Below the pieces are notes generated by a model. The model made no database searches. It was not told where the DNA came from and saw nothing but the letters and a program-made list of their open reading frames with translations. Below, piece by piece: positions 10,951 to 21,933 of a stretch of 64,000 bases of DNA. Source of the DNA: Hemileia vastatrix (lineage: Eukaryota; Basidiomycota; Pucciniomycetes; Pucciniales; Zaghouaniaceae); assembly GCA_030280995.1 (NCBI GenBank), contig JASXTE010000005.1:29762001-29826000 (forward strand). The letters are read 5' to 3'. A program made the position numbers and the translations under genes. Every line of letters begins with the position of its first letter. Positions within the stretch are counted from its first letter, which is position 1.

Positions 10951-11741
10951 CCATTTATCAGAAGGAAAATCTTTTATTGGATAGATGCCAAGGTTTCATA
11001 CTTGTGTATTATGGTCAGTATTAATTTTGAAAGAGTCTGTCCAAGCAATTTCATTGCCCATCATGACTCATTTTGTTTTAAATGTTTCAAACTGTGTGAT
11101 ACAGTATTAAGGTGTCACATAGTATAATTAAGTTCTATTACGTGCCCTCCTATGATGCCTAAATTTATAATTTAATATCTTACATAATAATTTTTTTTAT
11201 ATAAATTCATCAATATTTTATTTTATTATCAAATTTAATAGAGCAAGTATCCTGAATTATTATATATGCATAAGCTTAGGTTAGATCAATTTGTGCTCAA
11301 TTTGTTCTCATCAGAGGACCAAAATCAAGTTCTGGAGGATCAACATGTGCATAATTTGGAATCAGTTGATATTCTGTCTATAATCAATCTGAGAATAAAT
11401 GTAAATCAAACTCTAATTTACTTATGTTTATAAAGTATTCATAAAGCTGGAATATTTAAGGGACACTCTAAATTTCAAGAGAGGGGATTGCTAGCAATTC
11501 ACCCCTAGATTTCCCGTGGTGATAGCCTTTAAACCTATTCAGAAAATAAAAATAGATATGGAGTGTAGGATAACAGTATGCATATACTTGGAAGTCACTT
11601 GTGTTCATGAATCCTTGACTAATTTAGTGCATTCAGACATTTTTAGGTGAGATTGTGAATTGTGGGAACTAATCTTGAGGCTAATGCATTAACTAATGCA
11701 TACAACTAGGTCAATGCATGAGTAATGCAATTATGAAACTA
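10951..11741. other. Gene-free AT-rich stretch
   Basis: No open frame or family resemblance was seen. A diverged relative of the dispersed palindrome (GGGGATTGCTAGCAATTCAC then CCC, 11483-11505) is followed by CGTGGTG, which also follows the palindromic end at 6685-6695. Confidence 0.5.
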
Positions 11742-11744
11742 AAT

Positions 11745-11943
11745 AGGGGGTATCAAAGTTAGAAATCTTCCATTTTAAAATACCTCTTTTTTCCACCAAA
11801 TCAATCATGATTATTTTTTAAGGTATTCGATCTTGTGCCCCAAAACATCTTTTTACTGAGAATTATTTTCATGCTTGTGGCTTTCTTTTTGTGCTGTGAA
11901 ATTCTTTTTAAATAATAACAAATTTCCAACTTTGATATCCCCT
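11745..11943. mobile_element. MITE copy 1, Harbinger-like ends
   Basis: This 199-bp element begins AGGGGGTATCAAAGTTAGAA and ends in its inverted form (AACTTTGATATCCCCT). It is flanked by AAT at 11742-11744 and 11944-11946. The first ~12 bases match the Harbinger termini, so the autonomous Harbinger could mobilise it. It has no coding capacity. A second copy is at 29246. Confidence 0.88.
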
Positions 11944-12807
11944 AATAAGTGCAGTCAATTATTTTAGAGTGATTAAATATATAGTGTATATACTCTAGTG
12001 TGTAATTTGATGGGAAATTACTAAGTTTTTAATTAATGAAGATATGCATGTGTAATAAATGCAGGCAGCATAAGGCCCCTAACCATTAGCCAACTCTAGA
12101 ATATAAAACATTGAATTTTAAAAGTCTTATTTTAAGAATAAAAAATAGTCAATTCAATTGTGCTAAATATGGAAAATTTATCTGTCAAAGCACATTTTGA
12201 TATAATAAAATTTATAGCACATATATATAGCTTTTAAGTGATTTACAGCACATTTATTAATTATATCAATATAATACTGATAAAAAAGTTTTAGAACACT
12301 TTATAAGTTATTTAAACTTCATTATAAGGTAATTTAGAATATCTTACACTTATTTCCATTTAATATTAGAGGGTATCAATGTTCAGGGATCCCCAATTAA
12401 ATTAATTGTGGATAAAAATCCTTATACCTTAATTAACTTCAGCAATTATTTTTGATAATAATTGGGTTATTAGACACTTTACGTGTCAATGTTCACCTCT
12501 TATCAAAAATTTTTCTACTAAATTTTTCATAACAACATCTTAGACAGCTTTCTGTCATAACCACATGTTGCACAATTTTCTGCCATAACCACATCTTTCA
12601 CTACTCTCTGGATATGCCTTCTACCTTTCTGCGCACTCGCATTCTCATCCCATCCTGTTCATTCTATCCGCTCAGAATTTCTCCCCATTTCATCTATTTG
12701 ATTCTGCTCCTTTTCATCTCACTCTCTCATCTGCTTGTTTCTGCTCCTTTTCATCTTGCTATCTCATCTTCTTGTTTCTGCTCCTTTTCATCTTAAATTA
12801 TCTTAAC

Positions 12808-14143
12808 ATTCCTCATAATCATAGATCTTCTCAAAGGCAGCCATCACCCATTTGTTCTTCATATCCCACTACTCCCTCTTTCCCCCTCTCTGCTGAGAAA
12901 TAAAAAATTGTTCAACTAAAGAAAGATGACCATCTCATCCTTATCAACTGGCTAAAAACTAAATCTAACTATGATTCTTGTTTTAGTACTGAGTATGTGA
13001 CTAAAGTAGGATGGCCCCCCGCATCAAAAAATAATGGATATCTTCTAATGGCCAACAAATTACGGAATAAGACTAAGGGAAGGATAGATCTTTTACCAAA
13101 ACAGATGTCTGAATTCTTCAAGCATTATCAAGCCAAGTACAAGAAGGCAAATACTCTTTCATCTTCTACTGGTTTTGGAATTACTGACTATGATATCAGT
13201 AAGGGCATCAAATCCATAGACAATAAACTTGATTCTTTATTTCCTTACTTTAAAGAGATGGATTATATTTTTGGAGAGAAAGCTGATGTTAATCTTGAAA
13301 ACATCTGGATGGTGAAGATGTAATCTTCAAAAATGATGTTGAAAGAAATCTTTTCTTTCTTCTCCTACTAAAGACTCCCCTCATTTAACTTCCACAAATC
13401 AAGATATCTTTTCAATAGTTCCTTATGGTGATATAAACCAACCTGATCTAACTCAAGCATGTTATTTTTCTTTTATCTTACCAATTCTTTTTTATTTACA
13501 TTTTCTTATTTATAAATAGGCTGAAGAGCTAACGCAGTAGCCACAATCAACTGAGTTAGAAGCCAGAAAAAATGAAGAGGAGGATAATGTGACCTTAAAC
13601 AAAAAGCAAAGGCCTTCAAGTAGTCTGAATTTCCACTTTCAAAGAAGAAGAAAAAGTGATACTTCATCTCAAACCCCTTTTTCTTCTATCCAAGAATTTT
13701 TGGAGAAACATGATGCTCATAAGTGATACCAAACTTCTTAATACTTTACTCTGCTTTTCTTCTACTTTTTGTTAATATTTCTTATCACTCTAGAAAAATT
13801 GGAAGTTTATAAAGAGACTCTAAAGTTTGAAAAGAAAAGATTCAAGCTCCCTTTAAGGAGGGATGACAGGTTATATGATTTGGACGAGAAGAAGTTTGAA
13901 CTATCTTCATGGAAGGATGATAGGACACAAGACTTGGAGGAGAAGAAATTTGAGTTATCTCTAAGTATTGAAAAATCAAAGAAAGAGGAGAAAACACTTG
14001 AGCATCAAAACCTCATTGAAAAGATGAAATATAAGTTTGATCATGAATAAAATTCGAAAAAGAAAGATTTCTTGATAGAATGTGTTAAAGCTAATAAATC
14101 TGTTGAGGAAATTTAATGTTTCATGATATTGTTTGATGAATAG
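12808..14143 (+). pseudogene. Harbinger ORF1, copy B pseudogene
   Basis: The sequence aligns throughout with the intact gene at 4604-6001, but the start codon has become ATT (12808). There is a stop just before the Myb/SANT-like region, and the frame ends again at 13321. Recognisable blocks include LILINWLKTKSNYDSCFSTE and, in the last exon, the coiled coil. The coiled coil has one 18-residue repeat fewer than copies A and C, a clean 54-nt length difference. Exon and intron positions are the same as in copy A. Confidence 0.85.
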
Positions 14144-14344
14144 TTTGTTTTATTTATCTCACACTTCAATTGTTCATAATTTTTACATAAAATTTTATCT
14201 TAATTTCCTTTATTTTTTTACTCTATCAATCATTAGTTGAATTCTCATATTTTAATGTTATAAATTCTCTTTTAAATAAAATTTTCAAGAATTTTTAATG
14301 TTAAAAATTCTTTTTAGTTTAAATTTTAAAGTCAAATTTGAAAA

Positions 14345-14660
14345 TTGCCCAATCCCACCCCTGAATTTTATTGAACTAAGGGGCGGGTATCACCAAAATT
14401 CTTTCAAGTAAAGAATTTTGCAAGTCTTATATGAAATTTTGGAAATACTCCCCCCTGAAATTTATTGAAGTAACAGATGGGTATCACCAAAATTTCAAGT
14501 CAAAAAATTTTTTTAAGTCTGATTTGAAAATTTGGCGATACCCCCCCTTTATTTTATTGAATTAAAGAAAGGGTATCATCAAATTTTCAAGTCAATATTT
14601 TTTTAAAGTCTGATATGAAAATTTAGCAACCCCCCCCCCCTGCAATTTATTGAATAAAAG
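14345..14660. repeat. 93-bp tandem repeat, about four copies
   Basis: Repeat marks (a C run then TGAATTTTATTGAA-like) lie near 14361, 14455, 14548 and 14641. Each unit also holds GGGTATCACCAAAATT and a self-complementary CAAGTCAAGAATT-like segment. A five-copy version is at 50285-50705 in Harbinger C, so the array is an original part of the transposon. It lies just after ORF1. Confidence 0.8.
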
Positions 14661-15099
14661 AAATCAAATGGAAAAAAAATTTAAAATTGAAAATTTCTAC
14701 AACCAATCATTCTCACAAGTCACAATCAAGTTTTCCTATTTTATATAATATCCAGATGCACCATTATATAAAAACAGTAATCTATCTTGTTGTAACTTTA
14801 AAAAAAAATTGGAAGAGACAAATCCAAAATTAAATGAAAAAAATTAAAAAGGATAAATAAAATTGAAAAAGAGGAAAATAAAAAGGGAAATTTAAAAAAA
14901 ATAAAAAAGATAACAATTAAAATAAATAAATAAAATTAATAAAAGAGAAAAAAAAATGAAAAAAAATTTGGAAGAAAATATTTAATGATAAAAAACTTAG
15001 AATATTTTAATTGCAATACTTGACAGATCTACTAAGAACAAATTTTTTATCTAATTTTTTTTTGATTATTAATACAATTAATAAGACCTTCATTTATTT

Positions 15100-16396
15100 G
15101 AAATGAACAGCCAAAATGTGTAAATTCTTTACAAGAAACCAAAGTTGGAGGTGCTTTAGTTGTTTGATGCCGATGTTGAAAGAATTCCATATAGCCTCAA
15201 CTATTCCATTGGCATTACTGAAATCAATAATACATTTATGGTAAGGAAAATTAAGGCCATGTCCCTCATCAGAAGAGGGTGATGGAGTAGGAACACCAGT
15301 CTCTGGATTAATATAAGAGAAAATTGCAAATTTTAGAGTATTCTTATCATATTTTTCTAGATGAACATGATTTTAAAATCCTTTATAAGTGATGATAAAA
15401 TTTGAACAAAAAACATAATCATTTATTGCTTCTTCCCATTCAGGATCAGACCAATTTGGTAAACCAGATTCTAGAGCAAGTTGATGGTTTTTTTGAAAAG
15501 CTTGATAAAATAATTTTTTAAAACGATTTGCCAATAAAATATTAAATGATCCCAAAGAATTCCATTGTTTCAGATATTCTTCTATTTGCTCTGGTTTCAA
15601 ATTTTTCAATCAAGAATAAATTCCTGAAATATATGACAAAATTAAAAATTACTTATAATAAATTTTTTTTACCTACCAAAAGAAACTCCTTGATCATAAT
15701 CTCGTTTCCAACCAAAACCTTTCATCACACAAAAAATCAGATTCTTATTTGTTAAGGAATGTTGAACCAAAGCAATATAATAGAGAGTAGAAATTAAACC
15801 AGAAAGCTGGAAAAAAACTTCATCCTTTTCACATTAAATGAATGAACTTCTTAGATGAATTGAGGTTTGTATCCCTTATTGACAACTGCAGCAATGAGAT
15901 CTATACCACCTTCTGTAAGGTTTTTAATGTTTTGGTAAAAAAAAAATTTCTTAACATTTGATATTGAACTCTTATAAAATTTGAGATTGTGCAAATATCC
16001 AAAGAATGTTTTGCAAAATATCTTCATCCTAATCAATTTTCTATTTTAATGAAATTTTGTCTTTGAATTGCTTGATTCTTTAGCTGTTTCCATGATTTTC
16101 TGCTTTTTATTCTCTAGTAAGGAAAGTTCAGATTGATTGGGAGAAGGAATAGAATTAAAGGACATTGAAGAGATAGAAGAAAGTAAAGAAAAAGAAGAAG
16201 AATTTGAATATATTGAAGGAATAGAATAGAAGGAAATAGAAGAGATAGAAGAAAGTAAAGATAAAAAAGAAGAATTTGAATATATTTGATGATTATTCTT
16301 GGAGCTTTCATGATTTGAAGACTAGAAAGAAAGTGAAAATAAAGATGATTCAGAAGAAATTGATGATAATAAAGATGAGCAAGTTAAATTTTCCAT
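15100..16396 (-). pseudogene. Third ORF of Harbinger (copy B), unknown family, broken
   Basis: Read from an ATG at 16396, the minus strand begins with a Ser-rich segment (MENLTCSSLLSSISSESS) interrupted by a stop. It then runs through several blocks split by introns or breaks. The block at 15609-15373 contains NHQLALESGLPNWSDPEWEE. The next contains FAIFSYINPETGVPTPSPSS and GHGLNFPYHKCIIDFSNANG, ending in an IWNS motif. The same blocks occur in copy C at 50706-51640, so this is a real gene of the element rather than chance. Hypothetical proteins with a similar FS(Y/F)I-P-TG-P and GH-FP motif order are, from memory, common in rust fungi. I do not know a function. The C-terminal exon seen in copy C is not found here. 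Confidence 0.65.
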
Positions 16397-16974
16397 AGTA
16401 ACTTCCTGGAAAAAAAATTTATAAAACAAAAAAAAATAAAAAAAATAAATATATTAAAAAAACCCCCAACAATAAAAAAATATCAGTAAAACAATTGAAA
16501 AGAAAAAAAAATATTTTTTAAAAAAAATACAAAAAAAATTAGTTGCAAAAAAATCAGTAAAAAATTAAAAATAAAATAAAATTATATAATAAAAACCTGA
16601 ATTATATTTGAAATACAAGGTAAAATAAAATCACCCAAAAAAAAAGAGTAAATAAAAATAAGTTAAAATAAATTCAGTAAATTTAATTTCAAAATAAATA
16701 AATAAATAAATAATTACTTACCTGCTATTGGAAATATTTCTTGATATCATTCAATCAAATTTATTAAAATATAATTAAAAAAAAATTGATTTCAGTAAAT
16801 TTCAGAATAATTGATTATTTGCAAAAACAAACACAAATAAAAAAAATTAAATTACCTGATTTATTTTGGAAACAGGGGGAAATGTCCAGAAACTAAGGGA
16901 AAGAAAAAAAAATTCTGTAAAAAAAATTAAAAAGCAGAGATTAGTATTTTTTTTCTTCAAAATGCCCTCCTTGC
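16397..16974. other. A-rich spacer in Harbinger B
   Basis: Long A runs and AT repeats, with no gene or conserved motif seen. It is likely upstream sequence of the third ORF. Confidence 0.4.
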
Positions 16975-17770
16975 CAGCCTCAAACCCTCCCTTCACCCCC
17001 CTTTAACCCATCTTTCCCACCTCAAAACCCCCCAATTTACCCTCACTTTGGCCCCTCCTTTTCTTCCTCCATACCCCTCTTTCTCCCCTTCTTGGCCACC
17101 TCAACTCCCCCCTTTAATCCCTCCTTGCCCACCTCAACCCCCCCTTTAACCTCCCCTTTAGTCCCCCTTTACCCTCCCTTTACCCCCCTTTTACCCCCCC
17201 TTTAACCTCTCCTTAGCCGCCTCAAACCCCCCTTTACCCCCTCCTTGGCCCCCTAAAGCCCCCCCTTACCCCCTCAGACCCGCCTTAAACCCCCCCTACA
17301 CCTAACTTATTAAATTGGTAACAATTTGATAAGTTAGTGAATGATTTCAGATAATCAATCACTATCTTATTGAATTGTTACAGATTTGATAAGTAGGTGG
17401 TGGGGGGGTGTGGAGGAGTTTGAGGGGGGATTTTAGGGGGGATTGAGGGGGTAAAGGGGGGGCTTGAGGGGGCCAAGTAGGGGGGATTTAGGGGCCAAGG
17501 AAGGGGGAAAGGGGGGGCCAAGGAGGGGGTGAAGGGGGGTGAAGGGGGGTGAAGGGGGTTTGAGGTGGGCAAGAAGGGGGTAAAGGGGGGGTTGAGGTGG
17601 GCAAGGAGGGATTAAAGGGGAGAGTTGAGGTGTCCAAGAAGAGGAGAAAGAGGGGTATGGAGGAAGACAAGGAGGGGGGAAAGGGTGGGAATTGAGGTGG
17701 CCAAGAAAGAGAGAAAGGAGGGTATGGAGGCAGACAAGGAGGGGGGAAAGGGGGATGATGGAGGGTGAAA
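16975..17770. repeat. Large inverted repeat: C-rich arm then G-rich arm
   Basis: A C-rich arm (about 16975-17310) and a G-rich arm (about 17395-17770) are homologous in opposite orientation. For example, both read TCCTCCATACCCCTCTTTCT followed shortly by CACCTCAACT when the right arm is reverse complemented. The ~85-bp centre is AT-rich and itself holds two near-palindromes (AACTTATTAAATTGG... and ATCTTATTGAATTG...). The arms are built from a short repeat related to the G-rich block of copy A. Pro-rich open frames here are repeat artefacts. Confidence 0.8.
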
Positions 17771-18129
17771 AAAAGATAAAAAAAGATAAAAAAAGATAAA
17801 AAAGATATAACAAATAAAAGAAAATTATTCTAACCTTGAAAACCCAAAAAAAAGCACTTACAGGAAAAAAAATAAGAAAAAAAAAGGACAAAAAAAAAAG
17901 AGAAAAAAAAATTATTAGCAAGTAAAAAAAACAAAAATAAGAAAAAAAATGACTTAACTGTAGAGATGAGATTAGAAATAGAGGAATGAAATAGAGGAAT
18001 TAAAAATATTTGACTGATGTTTGAGAAGAGGTTGAAAAGGATATGAGTGATGAATGAAAAAAACACTGACAAAATATGCAATTTCATGTTGAGCTGGTGA
18101 AAGAAAACCAATGAGCCATCCAAAAAGAA

Positions 18130-18664
18130 GAGAAGCGCTTCCCAGCCTTCTAGCACAAAGGGGGGGGCCACCTGACGTCAGGAGGCCCTCCTAGAGGCAA
18201 CTTGAACACCCTGAAGCCAGAAAACCACTAAAAACCTCCAATAAAGCCCAAAATACTTAGAAAAATCCACCACAACTACTCAAACCCTTAAATCAAAAAA
18301 TTAAGCTATGACAACATTTAGACATAAAATATAGAGCCAAATTAGCTCTACTTAATGGTACTAAGCACTTAACCCTAAGACTTAAGTTTATCCCTTAAAA
18401 CACAAAAAAAATTAAACAGCTATCTTTTAGAAAAGAAAAATGAGTAAATGAAACCTTAAAACTTGGAATATGAAAAATATCATCATGGCATTGAATATGG
18501 AGAAAACGGAGGCTATCCAATGGTAGTACCCACATACCTGTAGTCTCAATATTCACTGAATAAAACCAGAAAAACACTCAATTATTCAACCAATGCCAAT
18601 TAAGACATTCCATAACAATGCCAAACAGAGCAAAAAAGATGTCTGCCAATGTTGGAAGACCATA
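18130..18664 (-). repeat. LTR fragment related to the gypsy-2 LTR
   Basis: On the minus strand the segment begins TATGGTCTTCCAACATTGGC and follows the first half of the 1091-bp LTR at 29983 with moderate divergence, ending at AAGCGCTTCT. It sits within Harbinger B between sequences that are contiguous in copies A and C (AATGAGCCATCC and TAAATTC), so it is an insertion. The second half of the LTR is missing. It contains a perfect CCTGACGTCAGG palindrome at 18171-18182 that the gypsy-2 LTRs lack. Confidence 0.8.
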
Positions 18665-18763
18665 CCATAAATTCAAAAAAAAAAAAAATTCATAAAACAA
18701 AAATAGCAAACCAAGTGAATAAAGTACACAAAGTTGACATGTGGAGAGCACCAAAATAAATTT

Positions 18764-19891
18764 TTAAAAGTTTTGTGAAGTGAAATGTTGGAGAGTAATT
18801 GGCATTATAATAGAGCGTATGCCAGTTGATTGAATGTTTTGTGATTCAAGGGAGGGGAGAGCTGGTGCTGGTTCAGGATCCTCTTCTTCATAAAGATCAT
18901 TCCACTCATCCTTTAAATCAGCTAGGATATTGTGGAGTATAACACAAGTCATGATCCAATGATTCACAGTTTTGATCTCCAATTTTTTTAGAAATTGGAT
19001 TCTGAGCTTCAGAAGACTAGAAAATCATCCCTTTAAAATACCTATAGCATTTTCAATCCATACTATGTATTGGGCAAGGTGATAATTAAATTTAGTTTTA
19101 GGGTCATTTTTAAGTTTGCACCACAGAAAGCAGGTATAATTTACTTCAGACTTGCATATTCTGAGTCAGCAAGGAGGTACAGAGATTTGTCAAAGTATGA
19201 GTCTGGGGTTTGAGAAATCCTCATTCTTTGGAAGACGGATGAGTAATGACATGATCCAGGTTATCCACTGTGAAAAACAATAAATTTTTTATTGACATCA
19301 AAAATAAGATGAATGGCAATAGAGTATCTAGAAAGAAAACAAAATTTAGTTCATGAATAATGAGAAATTGGAGAAGATTCTGAATAAACCTTTTTTTGCA
19401 ATCAAAATAATGTTTCTTATCATGAGACGGCTTTTGACTCAAAGTTATAGTTGTGCCATAAACAAAACCTACACGGCCAGGGAGACCTTTGGCTTGAATT
19501 ACTTGAGAGGATTCAAGTCGTTGTTCTGGAGTTGGCCAAGCAAGAGTTTGAGACTTGAGGGAAAGGATAGCAATCATACAGCACTTGGTGTATAATATCA
19601 CCATACCATATTCTATTTTAAATAGATTATCCAAACGTCTTACAGCAGCACCATTTCCATTTGAGCCAAAGCAAAATAGTGCAACAGCAAGTTGAATGGC
19701 AGGATTATGCTGTTTGTTATGAGAGTTGTTATGAAATATAGGATTTTCAGAGATGAGTTGATAAAGTTTGAAGAAAGAATTGGGTGAATTTCTAAATAGC
19801 TGAGTGAAGTTTAGTTGAGGAATGTTGAGAATGGAGTGGAGATCATATCTAGGATCATAATAAAGATTTGTCCCCCTGGAAATGAGTTAAC
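18764..19891 (-). pseudogene. Harbinger transposase, copy B, C-terminal part
   Basis: The sequence aligns with 7566-8700 of copy A but has stops and small deletions. The AAP-type block after the second catalytic region is altered. The first catalytic motif reads FVYGTTITLSQK, so the first Asp is Tyr. Reading frames survive at 18764-18982 and 19221-19634. The gene is cut at 19891 by gypsy-1; its N-terminal part resumes at 28359. It cannot be active. Confidence 0.85.
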
Positions 19892-20660
19892 TGTCACGCG
19901 CCACGTGACACTCGAGGCAAAAGCAGCTCATTAAATCAATAATATCGAGTTCTAAATCTATACTCGAAGCGCAGAAAGAAATTCTCCATAGCAACTGGGA
20001 TTCCCCTTTGTGTACTTACTATACAACTGCGCTAGCCGAAACTCTAAATCTAAATTAGTCAATCTCTCAATAGTGTGCCTTAGTCTTAATTTCAATAAGC
20101 AACGCACAGCGCTATGATCAACGTAATAGTACATTAGTAGTTTTCATTAAAAGTTTGTTAATTAATTAAAAGGGGTAAATTGAGTATGGACGGATATTAG
20201 CAAAGAGGGTCTAAGTGTATGTTATTAATGGTCTGTGGTATGGGAATGGTGCGATGAGAGGGAGGTCAATGCGAGGAGGAATAAAGGATATAAAAGGGTT
20301 GGGTATTTTGTTCGAGATTCCTTAGAATTAAATTATAAAACATATTTACATTTAATAGTGGTAAAATATTTTAAGTTAAATCATTATAATCGTATCTTTC
20401 TTTATTTTCTCAATAATCATATCTAAATCCTAAATCTTTGATTGTTGAGTTTCCAAACCTTCGTGAGATCTTAAGAATTCCTATTACCTTTGAAACTATA
20501 TTATAATTCTTCTCGAACATACCTCGAACCCGTAGCTCTTACTTCGAGTGACCTTCGAATCACTCCTCGAATCATTCCTCTGTGCTTCGAAGAAGTTTCT
20601 AAATCCCTCATCTCACTTTCAGGAACATCCTCGACCTTGTGCGTAGGTCATACGGTGACA
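19892..20660 (+). repeat. gypsy-1 5' LTR
   Basis: It begins TGTCACGCGCCACGTGACA, a near-palindromic start, and ends TACGGTGACA. It has the same length as the 3' LTR. It should carry promoter and polyadenylation signals, but I cannot place them with confidence. Confidence 0.92.
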
Positions 20661-20732
20661 GTATAATTTAATTCTCCGTAGTTCTCATTCTTTGCACTAC
20701 TACGTCCTTTTAGGTGTTTTTAAAATTTTAAA

Positions 20733-21919
20733 ATGGCACCTGTTCAACGCACTCCTCCTATGGGCGCTACTACTAGAGCTCGCGCTAGAGGCAGGCCAAC
20801 AGCCACAAGGTCTGTTTCCCTCACTCACTCTTTGGAACCACTCAACCTTAGGGAACGGCAACATTCAGTTCAATCTGTAGAAGACATCCCACAAGATTTT
20901 GAGGATTCTAGTGACGAAGAAGAAGGAGAGGATACAATGCACAAGGCACCATCCGCCCCTGCCAATCACCCTTCTGGTCAATCCTCAGAACCTGGACCAT
21001 CTAAATCTCTGGAAGATTTCATGAGACTTTTCATGAAAACCCTTTCAAATCCAACGTCTTCAGAGGGATCTAAGTTCAAAACTCCTTCTATGAAATCTCC
21101 TGACAAATTCGACGGAGATCACCCCGACAGATTGCAACCCTTCTTGCAAACCTAAAAGCTACTGTTCCATAATGACCCTCGAAACTTTAATATCGACTGA
21201 TCAAAGGTTGTTTAAGCTTCTTCATTCCTAGCCGGGAAATCAGCAAGATGGTTCAAACCTATCTGCTCATGCTTTCTTCGACAGAAACCCACTTATTTAT
21301 CAATAATTGGGAAAAGTTTGAAGACCAACTCTTTAAGTTGTTTGGGGACCCTAATGAAACTGACAACGCAGAAATTGAACTTGATTTTCTTCGCATGAGT
21401 GATAATGGTAAAGCCTCTGAATATATCTCGAACTTCAGAGCACTTCAAACTCGAGTAGGTTGGAATGATGCTGCCCTTAAGTATCATTTCAAGAAAGGAC
21501 TTCCTTCAAGGATTCTGGATCAATTAAATCTTTACGGTCAGAAGATGACTACTTTAACGGATTTAATGGATCGAACCCTTGAACTTGACGGCGTTTATCA
21601 AGGACGACTTCAGCATCGTCGATATGCCAACAAATCTCAAGGCCTAAATTTTAAATCGGGATCTTCTTCACACCAACAACCAAATCAATCCTCCTTGACT
21701 CAATCCAAACCCAATAAGGGGAAGGATAAACCTTGACCAAAAGGCTTGACTCCAGGCAATATCAGCAAAGTACTGTATCCTAAAGGGGAACTTAAAGAAG
21801 CTGAGAGGAAGAGACGAGCAGATAATGGGTTATGTATGTATTGTGGGGGTAAGCACAAGTTGGAAGACTGTGTAAAGTTGAAGGAAAGAGAAGGTACTAG
21901 TTCAAAGTCAAAAAACTAG
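20733..21919 (+). pseudogene. gypsy-1 gag (capsid/nucleocapsid), broken
   Basis: The start MAPVQRTPPMGATTR (20733) opens a frame that stops at 21153-21155 and shifts near 21270 into the frame of 21248-21736. There the typical retrotransposon Gag domain is seen (NNWEKFEDQLFKLFGDPNE, then RTRVGW...YHFKKGLPSRILDQL-like sequence). A TGA at 21734-21736 interrupts the run to a CX2CX3HX4C zinc knuckle CMYCGGKHKLEDC (21833-21871). The frame ends at TAG 21917-21919. Gag forms the virus-like particle and the knuckle binds the element RNA. With three or more breaks it is not translatable as one protein. Confidence 0.88.
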
Positions 21920-21933
21920 TAGATAGTTTACTT

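Noticed and set aside
17378..17921. 162-codon and shorter Pro/Leu-rich minus-strand frames
   Set aside because: Same reason: they read through the G-rich arm of the inverted repeat.
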